The notes beneath the pieces are model-generated. The model worked only from the letters and a program-made list of their open reading frames with translations, made no database searches and was not told where the DNA came from. A stretch of DNA of 64,000 bases from assembly GCA_944384855.1 (NCBI GenBank), contig CALWUY010000065.1, positions 23,267 through 87,266 of the forward strand. The letters are read 5' to 3'. Positions 35,091 to 43,438 of this stretch are shown in pieces. Made by a program: the position numbers and the translations under genes. Positions within the stretch are counted from its first letter, which is position 1. Every line of letters begins with the position of its first letter. The DNA is from an uncultured Clostridia bacterium. GTDB lineage: Bacteria > Bacillota > Clostridia > Oscillospirales > Acutalibacteraceae.

Positions 35091-35570
35091 TTATAGTTGT
35101 ATCGTTACTTCTTTGTCGCTTTTTTTATACATGCGATACTTGACCGAAGCTGTATCAAACATCCTTTTTGCCGCTATAACACTGTCTGAGTCGGAATATT
35201 TGTCCGACATATACACTACCTCCGATATACCGGACTGTATTATTGCCTTGGCGCACTCATTGCATGGAAACAGAGTAGTGTATACCGTGCAGTCCTTAAC
35301 GCTTCCTACGGCACAGTTCAAAATCGCGTTGAATTCAGCATGACAAACATAAAGATACTTTGAGTCGAGTGCGCTGTCATTCTTGTCCCACGGGTACTCG
35401 TCATCGCTGCAGCAGCGTGGCATACCGTTATATCCCATGGAAAGTATCCGTTTATCGCTGTTTACGATACAGGCTCCTACCTGAGTGGACGGGTCTTTGC
35501 TTCGCATCGCCGACAGCACAGCTATTCCCATGAAGTATTCATCCCAGCTTAAATAATCCTCTCTTTTCAC
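35091..35570 (-). CDS. dCMP deaminase (ComEB-like)
   Basis: A 159-residue zinc deaminase. The catalytic HAE is in YVCHAEFNAIL and the other two Zn ligands in FPCNECAKAII. An additional His/Cys-containing insert (PRCCSDDEYPW) is typical of dCMP deaminases of the ComEB type, which make dUMP for thymidylate synthesis. The GTG at 35570 was chosen because GAGGTGA lies about five bases upstream; a GTG three codons earlier overlaps that site. The HAD phosphatase gene lies upstream on the same strand. Confidence 0.92.
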   Translation of the reverse strand: MKREDYLSWDEYFMGIAVLSAMRSKDPSTQVGACIVNSDKRILSMGYNGMPRCCSDDEYPWDKNDSALDSKYLYVCHAEFNAILNCAVGSVKDCTVYTTLFPCNECAKAIIQSGISEVVYMSDKYSDSDSVIAAKRMFDTASVKYRMYKKSDKEVTIQL

Positions 35571-35682
35571 TTCCGTCACCTCATATTAGATTTTATACTT
35601 TTTCCCTTGATTTTTCAACACTTCTTTTAATTTTATACTTAAATCTGCCGCCCGCATAATAATCCGCAACCGCAAACATAAT

Positions 35683-36351
35683 TCAGCCGCGTCTGTTAAG
35701 CCGCATTATAATTTCCGTTATTTTTTCAGGAGAATCTACTATGTATGAAGCTCCGTTATTTTTCAGTTCATCTTCTGTTCTGAATCCCCACAGCACTCCT
35801 ATACCGATTATTCCGGCATTCTTAGCCGCTGCCATATCCATTCCCGAATCCCCCGCCAGAACGCATTCTCCGGTATGTACTCCCAGTTCCGATACCACTT
35901 TAAGCGTCAGCGCCGGATCCGGCTTTGCCGGATAATCTTCTCTTTTTCCGCAGATTATATCAAAACACTCCGTACCGAACAGTTTTCCCACTACCGCCTC
36001 TGCCGGCTTCTGCGATTTGTTGGATATTACCGCCGTTTTCAGTTTCAGTTTCTTTATATCTTTAAGCAGCCTTTCAATTCCCGGATATACCCGGGTATGA
36101 TCTGCGAAATGCTCCCCGTAGTGATCCATAAACACTTTCAGAACCGTGTTCAAGGTATCTTTATCACGTTTGTCCTCAGGTAAAACCCTTTCTATCAGCT
36201 TAGGCATACCGTCTCCCACAAAGTATTTGTATTTATACGTTTCAAACGTAGGAAATCCAAAACGCGTCAGCGCATAATTCGTACTTACCGCCAAATCCTC
36301 AAGCGAATTCACAAGTGTACCGTCTAAATCAAATAAAACAGCCTTAATCAT
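35683..36351 (-). CDS. HAD-family phosphatase, phosphoglycolate phosphatase-like
   Basis: A 222-residue HAD hydrolase with a cap domain inserted after motif I. Motif I is FDLDGTLVNS with the nucleophilic Asp, motif II VISNKSQKP, and motifs III/IV KREDYPAKPDP and LAGDSGMDMAAAKNAG. It resembles Gph/PpaX-type enzymes that remove phosphate from phosphoglycolate or similar small molecules; the exact substrate is not determined. GAGG precedes the ATG. It follows rpmB and its terminator, and precedes dCMP deaminase by about 110 bases. Confidence 0.88.
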   Translation of the reverse strand: MIKAVLFDLDGTLVNSLEDLAVSTNYALTRFGFPTFETYKYKYFVGDGMPKLIERVLPEDKRDKDTLNTVLKVFMDHYGEHFADHTRVYPGIERLLKDIKKLKLKTAVISNKSQKPAEAVVGKLFGTECFDIICGKREDYPAKPDPALTLKVVSELGVHTGECVLAGDSGMDMAAAKNAGIIGIGVLWGFRTEDELKNNGASYIVDSPEKITEIIMRLNRRG

Positions 36352-36372
36352 AATAATCCTCTAACCTATATA

Positions 36373-36400
36373 CAAAAATCCCCTCAGCAAAGCTGAGGGT
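36373..36400 (-). terminator. Terminator of rpmB
   Basis: CCCTCAGC (36381-36388) pairs with GCTGAGGG (36392-36399), loop AAA; GATTTTTG follows on the minus strand. Confidence 0.88.
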
Positions 36401-36419
36401 TATTTGCAAGAAATTTAAC

Positions 36420-36608
36420 TTAAATAGCTCTGGTAACCTTGCCTGAACGCAGGCAGCGGGTGCAAACATTGATACGGCGCGGCGAACCGTTTACGATTGC
36501 CTTAACCTTCTTAACGTTGGGCTTCCAGGTTCTGTTGGTACGTCTGTGTGAGTGAGAAACCTTAATACCGAAAGCAATTTCTTTGTTGCAGATATCACAT
36601 TTAGCCAT
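36420..36608 (-). CDS. rpmB: 50S ribosomal protein L28
   Basis: A 62-residue L28 with the signature KVSHSHRRTNRTWKPNVKKV. It has two CxxC pairs (CDIC at residues 4-7 and CTRC near 50), so it is the zinc-binding form rather than the Cys-less one. The ATG at 36608 follows AAGGAGG. It has its own promoter and terminator and is monocistronic. Confidence 0.97.
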   Translation of the reverse strand: MAKCDICNKEIAFGIKVSHSHRRTNRTWKPNVKKVKAIVNGSPRRINVCTRCLRSGKVTRAI

Positions 36609-36664
36609 GGTCTGCACCTCCTTACTGTTATTGGAACGGATAAATTATCCGCATAGCAAAAATT

Positions 36665-36693
36665 ATAATACCACACTATGCGACAAAAATCAA
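36665..36693 (-). promoter_or_regulatory. Promoter of rpmB
   Basis: TTGATT (36693-36688), 17 bases, TATTAT (36670-36665) on the minus strand, about 57 bases before the ATG. Confidence 0.75.
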
Positions 36694-36721
36694 GTGTTTT
36701 TTAAATAATAATTTGAGATCG

Positions 36722-37705
36722 TTAATTTTCACTTCTTCCCGGACGGCTCATGAGATCGTAAAGCGCCGTCCTTACATCCTTGTTTTCATAGAGAATCGCG
36801 TAACACTCTCTGATTATAGGCATCTCTATATTGTACTGCTGAGACAGCTTATATGCCATTTCGGAAGCATAATATCCTTCAACAGTGCCTACCTCTCTTA
36901 ACGCCGTTTCAACCGATTCCCCGCTTCCGACCTTGTGCCCGAAACGGTTGTTGCGGCTGTGCCGGGATGTACAGGTAACAATTAAATCTCCCAGACCCGT
37001 AAGTCCCGCAAATGTAGTTTCCCTGCCTCCCATGCAAACTCCCAGTCTGCACATTTCGGCAAGTCCCCTTGTAATTAAAGCGGCTCGAGTATTGTCGCCG
37101 AGTTCAAGACCCTCGCATATACCTGCCGCTATCGCAATAATATTCTTAAGCGCTCCTCCAAGCTCCACACCTATAACATCGACCGAAGTGTAAACCCTGA
37201 GGTATTCTGAAGCCAGTATATTCTGTACCGCCTGCGCGGCAGGCAGAGAATTTGACGCCGCTACAATTGACGTGGGAACGTTTCTCGCTACTTCCTCCGC
37301 ATGCGACGGACCTGAAAGTATAACTAACGGACTGTCAGGCAATTCTTCGCTTATAACCTGTGAAAGCCTTTTGAGCGTTCCTTTTTCCAGACCTTTGGCT
37401 ACATTGATAACTATTCCCTGTCCGGAATATGCCTTAAGCTTTCGGGCGACCTTCCTGACCGCCGTAGACGGAGTGGCGATTATGGTAAGCGTATCTCCCT
37501 CCACGACAGACATGTCGTCTGTAATTTTTATCTCTTCCGGCAGAAAAATACCTTTCAAAAGTTTTTCATTAGTACGCTTATCGCTTAAAAGCTCAACCTC
37601 TTCTCTGAACGGCGACCAGAGTGTAACATCGCATCCGTTTCTAAAGGCGCACAGCGCCAATGCCATACCCCATCCGCCTGATCCTAAAATAGTAACTTTA
37701 ACCAA
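36722..37705 (-). CDS. gpsA: Glycerol-3-phosphate dehydrogenase [NAD(P)+]
   Basis: A 327-residue GpsA, which reduces dihydroxyacetone phosphate to sn-glycerol-3-phosphate for phospholipids. The NAD(P) loop is GSGGWGMALA near the N-terminus, the catalytic Lys lies in ELGGALKNIIAIAAG, and the signature GLGDLIVTCTSRHSRN follows. Start is TTG at 37705 with AGGAAG upstream, two bases after plsY, whose product uses glycerol-3-phosphate. It is the last gene of the DUF512-FakA-like-der-plsY-gpsA operon. Confidence 0.97.
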   Translation of the reverse strand: MVKVTILGSGGWGMALALCAFRNGCDVTLWSPFREEVELLSDKRTNEKLLKGIFLPEEIKITDDMSVVEGDTLTIIATPSTAVRKVARKLKAYSGQGIVINVAKGLEKGTLKRLSQVISEELPDSPLVILSGPSHAEEVARNVPTSIVAASNSLPAAQAVQNILASEYLRVYTSVDVIGVELGGALKNIIAIAAGICEGLELGDNTRAALITRGLAEMCRLGVCMGGRETTFAGLTGLGDLIVTCTSRHSRNNRFGHKVGSGESVETALREVGTVEGYYASEMAYKLSQQYNIEMPIIRECYAILYENKDVRTALYDLMSRPGRSEN

Positions 37706-37707
37706 TA

Positions 37708-38355
37708 TTACTTCCTGCCTTTCCCGATTTTTGATTCGGTGCCCGAAAGCAAACGCTTGATATTTTCCTTATGTTTCAATACAACTATTACGCCCATCAA
37801 AACCGATAAAATAACCTGCGGTAAAAGCGAAGCCGATTCGTCGCTGAAAATAACAGAACATACCACTACCGTAACTGTCGCAATAAGTGAGCTTAATGAC
37901 ACTATCTTTGAGATTATCAAAATAACGGCAAAAACCGTAAGCCCTATTATTATAGCCCACGGAGAACATACTGCAAATATTCCGACGCTGGTAGCTACAC
38001 CTTTTCCGCCTTTAAACTGGAAAAACACCGGAAAAACATGACCGAGCATACAGGCAAGCCCGCAAATATATGCTCCGTATATTCCTTCTGCCCATATATC
38101 CCCCGAAGTCTCTGCAATATAATTAAATATCAGTTTTCCCATATACGTCGCCGCAAAGCCTTTTAATGCATCACACACAAAGGTCAGCGCCCCGGGAAGA
38201 AAACCCGCATTGCGCATTACATTTGTAGTTCCGGCATTTCCGCTTCCTAATTCTCTGACATCCTTTTTTAAAAATGCCTTTGCAAATATTACCGCAAAGT
38301 TTATACTTCCTATCAAATAAGCAGCTATAACTGTAATTAACGCAGTCATTACCAT
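37708..38355 (-). CDS. plsY: Glycerol-3-phosphate acyltransferase PlsY
   Basis: A 215-residue membrane enzyme with five to six transmembrane segments that transfers the acyl group from acyl-phosphate to glycerol-3-phosphate. Conserved motifs are GSGNAGTTNVMRN, the glycine-rich FKGGKGVATSVG, and a C-terminal HKENIKRLLSGTE. Its ATG overlaps the der stop codon (TAATG), and it precedes gpsA, which makes its substrate. Start could also be the ATG two codons in. Confidence 0.97.
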   Translation of the reverse strand: MVMTALITVIAAYLIGSINFAVIFAKAFLKKDVRELGSGNAGTTNVMRNAGFLPGALTFVCDALKGFAATYMGKLIFNYIAETSGDIWAEGIYGAYICGLACMLGHVFPVFFQFKGGKGVATSVGIFAVCSPWAIIIGLTVFAVILIISKIVSLSSLIATVTVVVCSVIFSDESASLLPQVILSVLMGVIVVLKHKENIKRLLSGTESKIGKGRK

Positions 38356-39677
38356 TACTTGTCGCCCCTTTCCCGGATAACAAACCTTACGGGCGTGCCT
38401 TCCAGTCCGAAAGTCGCGCGTATCTGGTTTTCAAGATATCTCTGATATGAAAAATGAAAAAGCTCCGCCTTATTGCAGAAACAGACAAATGTAGGAGGCT
38501 TTGTAGACGCCTGTGTCATATAGTATATTTTAAGTCTTTTCCCCTTGTCTGTAGGAGGCTGCACCCTCGCGGTAGCGTCAGCCAAAATATCGTTGAGCAT
38601 ACCTGTCGAGATACGCATCGTATTCTGTTCGTTGACATATTTAATCAGCTCAAAAAGCCTGTCAACCCTCTGACCTGTCTTTGCAGATATGAATACTATC
38701 GGCGCATAGGGCATAAATGAAAAATCTACCATAAGCTTTTTGCGGTATGAGTCCATCGTGGTGCCGTCTTTTTCCACCGCATCCCATTTATTTACCGCTA
38801 TTATGCAGGCCTTTCCGGCCTCCAGAGCGAGCCCCGCGACCTTTGAGTCCTGCTCGGTAAAACCGTCTGTGCCGTCTATCATAATTACACAAACGTCGGC
38901 GCGGTCTATTGCCATATTTGCCCTTAAAACGCTGTATTTTTCAATTTTATCTTCAACCTTTGATTTTCGCCTGAGTCCCGCGGTATCGATAAAATTATAC
39001 TTTACTCCGTTTCTTTCAACCGCCGTATCAATAGCGTCGCGCGTGGTCCCGGCAATATCAGATACTATCGAACGTTCCTCACCCGATATATTATTTATAA
39101 GCGAAGATTTTCCCGCATTCGGTTTGCCTATTACCGCAACGTTTATAACATTTTCATCTTCATCCGTAAAATCTTCCTTAGGTATATATGACAGCACCTT
39201 ATCAAGCAGATCGCCGGTGCCGTGTCCGTGAACCGATGAAACCGGAATAGGATCTCCCAGTCCCAGATTATAAAACTCGTAAAACTCCGCCGGAGTATCA
39301 CCGATGTTGTCACATTTGTTCACGCAGAGCACTATGGGTTTCCCGCTTTTTCTCAGCATCGCCGCAACCTCTTCGTCTGCGGCGGTGACCCCTGACTTTA
39401 TATCGGTAACAAAAATTATAACGCTCGCCGTATCGACAGCAAGCTGAGCCTGCGACCTCATACTACTTAAAATTATATCATCGGTCTTGGGCTCTATTCC
39501 TCCGGTATCTATAAGCATAAGTTTTCTGCCCGCCCATTCCGCATCGCCGTAAATACGGTCGCGCGTAACACCGGGAGTATCGTCGACAATAGACAGCCTC
39601 CTGCCGATTATTTTATTGAAAAGCGTGGACTTGCCCACATTCGGTCTGCCCACAACAGCAACAACAGGTTTAGCCAT
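38355..39677 (-). CDS. der: Ribosome-assembly GTPase Der (EngA)
   Basis: A 440-residue protein with two tandem GTPase domains and a C-terminal KH-like domain. G1 motifs are GRPNVGKST (near residue 9) and GKPNAGKSS (near 185); DTPG and DTAG supply the G3 motifs, and NKCD and NKWD the G4 motifs. Der is needed for 50S subunit maturation. The ATG at 39677 follows AAGGAGC; a longer frame upstream is not supported. It lies 11 bases after the FakA-like gene and overlaps plsY by one base beyond the stop. Confidence 0.97.
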   Translation of the reverse strand: MAKPVVAVVGRPNVGKSTLFNKIIGRRLSIVDDTPGVTRDRIYGDAEWAGRKLMLIDTGGIEPKTDDIILSSMRSQAQLAVDTASVIIFVTDIKSGVTAADEEVAAMLRKSGKPIVLCVNKCDNIGDTPAEFYEFYNLGLGDPIPVSSVHGHGTGDLLDKVLSYIPKEDFTDEDENVINVAVIGKPNAGKSSLINNISGEERSIVSDIAGTTRDAIDTAVERNGVKYNFIDTAGLRRKSKVEDKIEKYSVLRANMAIDRADVCVIMIDGTDGFTEQDSKVAGLALEAGKACIIAVNKWDAVEKDGTTMDSYRKKLMVDFSFMPYAPIVFISAKTGQRVDRLFELIKYVNEQNTMRISTGMLNDILADATARVQPPTDKGKRLKIYYMTQASTKPPTFVCFCNKAELFHFSYQRYLENQIRATFGLEGTPVRFVIRERGDK

Positions 39678-39688
39678 TTTTAGCTCCT

Positions 39689-39940
39689 TTACCCTTTCAG
39701 TCCTCTTGACTGTCTGTCCATATCCTCTACCACAATATCGAAAATTTCGCCAAGTGTTGCGCAGTATTCCAGAACAAGCCACGGCTCATTCGTATGAAAA
39801 TGGATTTTTATCAGATTTTCGTCACCTACTGCCAAAAGACAGTCTCCCTTGAAATGCGAAACGAAATACTCGTTTATAGCATCCTCATCAAGACCGGTTC
39901 CTTCTATCAGCAGCTGTGTGTCATATTTGAATTCATTCAT
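39689..39940 (-). CDS. Small FakA/YloV middle-domain-like protein
   Basis: An 83-residue protein resembling the middle portion of FakA/YloV fatty-acid kinase subunits: FKYDTQLLIEGTGLDEDAIN corresponds to the YCTEFIIEG region, and VGDENLIKIHFHTNEPWLVL with TLGEIFDIVVEDM to the VGDDDLVKVHVHTNDP and LGELSDIKIENM regions. The kinase domain and the C-terminal DegV-like partner-binding domain are absent. It overlaps the DUF512 stop by eight bases, and the surrounding genes make phospholipid precursors (plsY, gpsA). Whether it is a functional regulator or a remnant is unknown; tight packing and an intact frame favour function. Confidence 0.65.
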   Translation of the reverse strand: MNEFKYDTQLLIEGTGLDEDAINEYFVSHFKGDCLLAVGDENLIKIHFHTNEPWLVLEYCATLGEIFDIVVEDMDRQSRGLKG

Positions 39941-41252
39941 AGCATATATCCTTTCCGAGAACTTTGTCTAAAAACTGATATCCGTCGTTATCGACAGGCG
40001 TTATTTTAACGCCCAGCTTTTCCGACAGTTCTGTAAGCGTCACGCTGTCAAGAAACATATCTCCGCCGTCTCTCAGCATAACCGACGGTATCAGCAGTTC
40101 TTCTCCTATATTTCTGTCTTTAAGCTGATCCTCAATATCAGTCGCCGTGACCAGACCCGCTACAGTAATGTGCCCTCCGAAAAAGTTGTTTTTAACCGCT
40201 ATAACCTTACATTCCAAATTATCCCACTTTTTCTTGATATTGTCAACCATTTCGCAAATAAATGGATATGCGGCCTCTCCGGTGGCTATTGTAATTATGC
40301 GCTTATTTTCAAGTTTATAATCAGTCCTGCTGACAGCGTCAAACACTTCTTTTTTCAGAAGCGCTACCAGCCCTACCCCGTTTTCAAGCTGATGAAACTC
40401 CTCGTAATAATCAGCCTGCGGAATTTCAAGTCCCGCTGTTATATAAAACTCGTCTGCCGCAAAAACACGCCTTTCACCAAACTTTTTTATACATTCATTC
40501 CCGATATTTTCTATTATTTCAAGCGTATCAGCGGCAGTCCTGCGGTTAAAAGGCTCTATATCCGCAAGACCCTCCCTGTAACGCGTAAGTCCCACCGGAA
40601 CAGCCGCTATACATTCCACATTTTCCAGCTTTGTAAGATCGTTCAGCGTCTGTTTGAGCTCGTCCCCATCATTGTACCCCGGCACCAGAACCAGCTGGCA
40701 GTTTATCTTAATGCCGGCGCTGTTGAACCGCTCTATTACCGAAAGCACTTCTCCGGCATTTTTATTATTCATCATTTTTACCCTCAGCTGAGGATTTGTG
40801 GTATGCACCGAGATATTAATCGGACTTATATGCATTTTTATAATCCGCTCTATCTCGTGTTCGGTAATGTTTGTAAGGGTTATATAATTCCCGAACAGAA
40901 AAGAAAGCCGAGAATCATCATCCTTGAAATACAATGACTCCCTTAAACCTTTCGGAAGCTGGTCTATAAAACAAAAAATACATTTATTGCGGCAGGAATG
41001 TTTCTTATCCATCAGATAGGTTTCAAACCCCAGACCCAATTCCTCGTATTCACCCTTGCGGATAACCGCCTTCTTAAGCTTACCCTTTGAATTTATATAT
41101 TCAAGGCTGACACTGCTGTTATTCTGATAAAAGCGGTAGTCGAGTACATCCATTATCTCGTTTTTGTCAATGGAAACCAATATATCCCCCGGCTTGATGC
41201 CTTTTTTATCCGCAGCGCTTCCTTTTTCAACCGAATTTATCGTTACAGACAA
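39933..41252 (-). CDS. DUF512 protein with PDZ-like and radical-SAM-like regions
   Basis: A 439-residue protein. Residues 5-60 form a PDZ-like domain (KGSAADKKGIKPGDILVSI). A CxxxCxxC cluster follows in HSCRNKCIFCFIDQLPKGLR (near 86-95), as in radical SAM enzymes. Then comes the family-specific C-terminal half containing FAADEFYITAGLEIP and a TGEAAYPF segment. DUF512 proteins are widespread in Clostridia and commonly sit next to der; their reaction is unknown. Start is TTG at 41252 with AAGGAGC upstream. The rpmF terminator lies just upstream, so some expression must come from read-through or an unseen promoter. Confidence 0.9.
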   Translation of the reverse strand: MSVTINSVEKGSAADKKGIKPGDILVSIDKNEIMDVLDYRFYQNNSSVSLEYINSKGKLKKAVIRKGEYEELGLGFETYLMDKKHSCRNKCIFCFIDQLPKGLRESLYFKDDDSRLSFLFGNYITLTNITEHEIERIIKMHISPINISVHTTNPQLRVKMMNNKNAGEVLSVIERFNSAGIKINCQLVLVPGYNDGDELKQTLNDLTKLENVECIAAVPVGLTRYREGLADIEPFNRRTAADTLEIIENIGNECIKKFGERRVFAADEFYITAGLEIPQADYYEEFHQLENGVGLVALLKKEVFDAVSRTDYKLENKRIITIATGEAAYPFICEMVDNIKKKWDNLECKVIAVKNNFFGGHITVAGLVTATDIEDQLKDRNIGEELLIPSVMLRDGGDMFLDSVTLTELSEKLGVKITPVDNDGYQFLDKVLGKDICYE

Positions 41253-41271
41253 TTAAGTTCGCTCCTTGTGT

Positions 41272-41303
41272 AAAAAATAAGAGGAGGAATTGCTCCTCCT
41301 CTT
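41272..41303 (-). terminator. Terminator of DUF177-rpmF
   Basis: AAGAGGAGGA (41279-41288) pairs with TCCTCCTCTT (41294-41303), then ATTTTTTA on the minus strand. Confidence 0.88.
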
Positions 41304-41314
41304 CGGGTTACAGA

Positions 41315-41494
41315 TTATTCGCCGACCTTTATTACCTCACGGCCGTTGTATCTGCCGCAAGCAGGGCAGAGTCTGTGGGGTCGCTTATAAGCTCCGCATG
41401 AGCACTTAACCAAAGTAGGCGCATCTAATTTCCACAAATTGTTTCTTCTCTTATCACGTCTTGCTTTAGAAGTTTTTCTCTTAGGTACTGCCAT
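41315..41494 (-). CDS. rpmF: 50S ribosomal protein L32
   Basis: A 59-residue L32 beginning [17 protein letters not shown], with zinc ligands CSCG and CPACG and the tail YNGREVIKV. The ATG at 41494 follows AAGGAGG by nine bases. It is 20 bases after the DUF177 gene, the conserved pairing seen across Firmicutes. Confidence 0.97.
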   Translation of the reverse strand: MAVPKRKTSKARRDKRRNNLWKLDAPTLVKCSCGAYKRPHRLCPACGRYNGREVIKVGE

Positions 41495-41514
41495 CTTCAA
41501 AGACCTCCTTCAAG

Positions 41515-42027
41515 TCAATTATCATCACTGTTATCATTTAATAATTCAGCAAGCGCCGAAAGCCGCGGGTCTATTTCTTTAACACAGCAGCCGCATTCGC
41601 CTTCGTTAAGGTTTTTTCCGCACTTAAAGCAGATACCCTTGCATTCCTCGCTGCACAGATGCTTCATCGGAAGACTCACCACCGTTTCGGAATACAAAAG
41701 CTCGTCCAAGTCAAGCTTCATATCGGGAGTTATGAGTATCGTGTCGCTTTCCTCGCCCTCTATTGATACGGCGAGTGACTTATCAATTGTCAAAGTGTGC
41801 TTCCGCGCGGTATCCTTGCCGCAGCGGTCGCAGGGCGCCTCAAAAGTATACACAATTGAAGCTTCCAACCTTACCAAGCTTGCTTTGTTGGATATGATTC
41901 CCTTGATTGTTACAGGCTTTTTGAGCGGATATTGGCCCATAAACTCAAAGCTGCTCATATCCAGCTTATACTCAATCGGCAGAACTGAATTATCATTTAC
42001 AAAAATGTGTTTTAAATCGATAATCAT
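41515..42027 (-). CDS. DUF177 (YceD) family protein
   Basis: A 170-residue YceD/DUF177 protein. It has CDRCGKDTARK near residue 70 and a Cys-rich C-terminal part, CSEECKGICFKCGKNLNEGE followed by CGCC, ending in DPRLSALAELL. The role is linked to 23S rRNA or large-subunit assembly in some bacteria, mostly by its linkage to rpmF. The Cys residues suggest zinc binding. It is first in the operon under a perfect promoter. Confidence 0.93.
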   Translation of the reverse strand: MIIDLKHIFVNDNSVLPIEYKLDMSSFEFMGQYPLKKPVTIKGIISNKASLVRLEASIVYTFEAPCDRCGKDTARKHTLTIDKSLAVSIEGEESDTILITPDMKLDLDELLYSETVVSLPMKHLCSEECKGICFKCGKNLNEGECGCCVKEIDPRLSALAELLNDNSDDN

Positions 42028-42054
42028 ACTTCCACCTCTATCGTCGCAAAGATT

Positions 42055-42083
42055 ATTATATCGTTCCGGCGCCTGTTTGTCAA
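42055..42083 (-). promoter_or_regulatory. Consensus promoter of DUF177-rpmF
   Basis: TTGACA (42083-42078), 17 bases, TATAAT (42060-42055) on the minus strand; both boxes are perfect. Confidence 0.9.
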
Positions 42084-42099
42084 GATTTTTATTGCATTT

Positions 42100-43134
42100 T
42101 TATATAAAATAGTAGTTAGTATCCCAAGCCGGAAGACTTCGAAAATGCCGCATATACAATCTGTAATCTTTTTTTATATCATTTACTGCCTTCGGAATTG
42201 CCGTAATATCTTCTGTTCTGTGATAGCAGGAAATAAGCATTTTAGGCGAATGACGCCTTATCGTGTCTGCCGCTCCCGCAACCGCATTAAGTTCCTCTCC
42301 CTCAATATCCATCTTTATATATGTCACACCGTCGCTGCCTGCAAGCGCGTCCACCGTTGTGAACCGCACCGGAGTGCCACCTCCGAGCGCCGACGAATTC
42401 CTGCCGTGCTTCATGCTGAATGTCCCTTCCCCGCAGAAAGAAGATATAACTGCATTTATACATTCGGTATTTTTCAAATTCCCGGTATTGCGCACTAACT
42501 TTTTAAAGGTTTTAAAATCCGGTTCCACCGCTGTGATTTTGCGGTATCCGTTCGTCCGGTTTACAAAATCCGTCACTGTATCTCCGTTATAGGCTCCCAG
42601 ATCAAGAAAGCTCTCTTTATCCGAAAGCTTTAAAAAACTTTCATACGGCTCTTCAGGGTCAGTTTCACAGTCCATCAGATAATCTATCTTTCCGCTAAGC
42701 TTGTATTTTATCGTGTTTTCAAACGTCCTGCGCGACAAATCATCCGCCAACAGTCCGTATACCCATTCAAGCTCTTTTGAATGTTCCCTTACATACTCCT
42801 CTGTAAACAGTTCTCCGCCTATCACCGGCACGTCAGGAGCGTAAAACTCATTTTCCGATGAAATTTTAAGTATATTGTCTATTACTTCTGCCCTGCTGCT
42901 GCCAAAACAGAGCAGCACGATCATTTCTCCCAACTGCTCCTTCAGATAAGAATAAGATGAAATTTTAAATCCGTGAAAAATTTTATCCCGTACAAAACCG
43001 TCGCTCGCAAAAACTCCGCTGTATTTGATACCGTAATCTTCAAGTACCTTTATTATTTTGTCGGCTCCGTTTCCCATACCGTAAAGCACAATAGGTTTTT
43101 TTGAGTCTTTAAGATGCTTCCAAAGTTCTTTCAC
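42100..43134 (-). CDS. FkbM-family SAM-dependent methyltransferase
   Basis: A 344-residue protein. The N-terminal part (about 1-110, KKPIVLYGMGNGADKIIKVL) looks like a Rossmann-type sugar- or nucleotide-binding domain found before some FkbM domains. The C-terminal half is an FkbM methyltransferase with the SAM-binding FLDLGAYNGDTVTDF, ITAVEPDFKTF and TYIKMDIEGEELNAV. Such proteins often O-methylate sugars of surface glycans. The GTG at 43134 follows AAAGGAG; a TTG seven codons earlier puts that ribosome site inside the gene. It stands alone, divergent from hppA, so no partner defines the acceptor. Confidence 0.85.
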   Translation of the reverse strand: MKELWKHLKDSKKPIVLYGMGNGADKIIKVLEDYGIKYSGVFASDGFVRDKIFHGFKISSYSYLKEQLGEMIVLLCFGSSRAEVIDNILKISSENEFYAPDVPVIGGELFTEEYVREHSKELEWVYGLLADDLSRRTFENTIKYKLSGKIDYLMDCETDPEEPYESFLKLSDKESFLDLGAYNGDTVTDFVNRTNGYRKITAVEPDFKTFKKLVRNTGNLKNTECINAVISSFCGEGTFSMKHGRNSSALGGGTPVRFTTVDALAGSDGVTYIKMDIEGEELNAVAGAADTIRRHSPKMLISCYHRTEDITAIPKAVNDIKKDYRLYMRHFRSLPAWDTNYYFI

Positions 43135-43330
43135 AGTCAGCCGCTCCTTTATCAATCTGATAAAATTATATACCTAAACAGTTGTTTTTTCAATAATATT
43201 GAATATCGATCATATTTTTATTACATTCGTACAATCAAACGGCACTGCTTTTATACCAAATATTTCGAACCTTACAGCCTTATGTAAAATAACGGATAAC
43301 ACGGCAAAAAAATTTTAATTTTTGTATTAA

Positions 43331-43359
43331 TTGACAACAATTAGCTTTTATGGTAAAAT
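43331..43359 (+). promoter_or_regulatory. Promoter of hppA
   Basis: TTGACA (43331-43336), 17 bases, TAAAAT (43354-43359). The remaining 170 bases upstream, to the divergent FkbM gene, show nothing I recognise. Confidence 0.85.
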
Positions 43360-43438
43360 TATCTACAATATGATAGACTTTAGTAGACAGTAACCCGTAT
43401 TCGTATACTGAATATTGAAGTTAAACGGAGGGAATTTT

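Noticed and set aside
40170-40937. A 255-codon plus-strand frame antisense to the DUF512 gene
   Set aside because: Length alone is not support; composition is that of a reverse-strand shadow, and the opposite strand encodes a recognised family.
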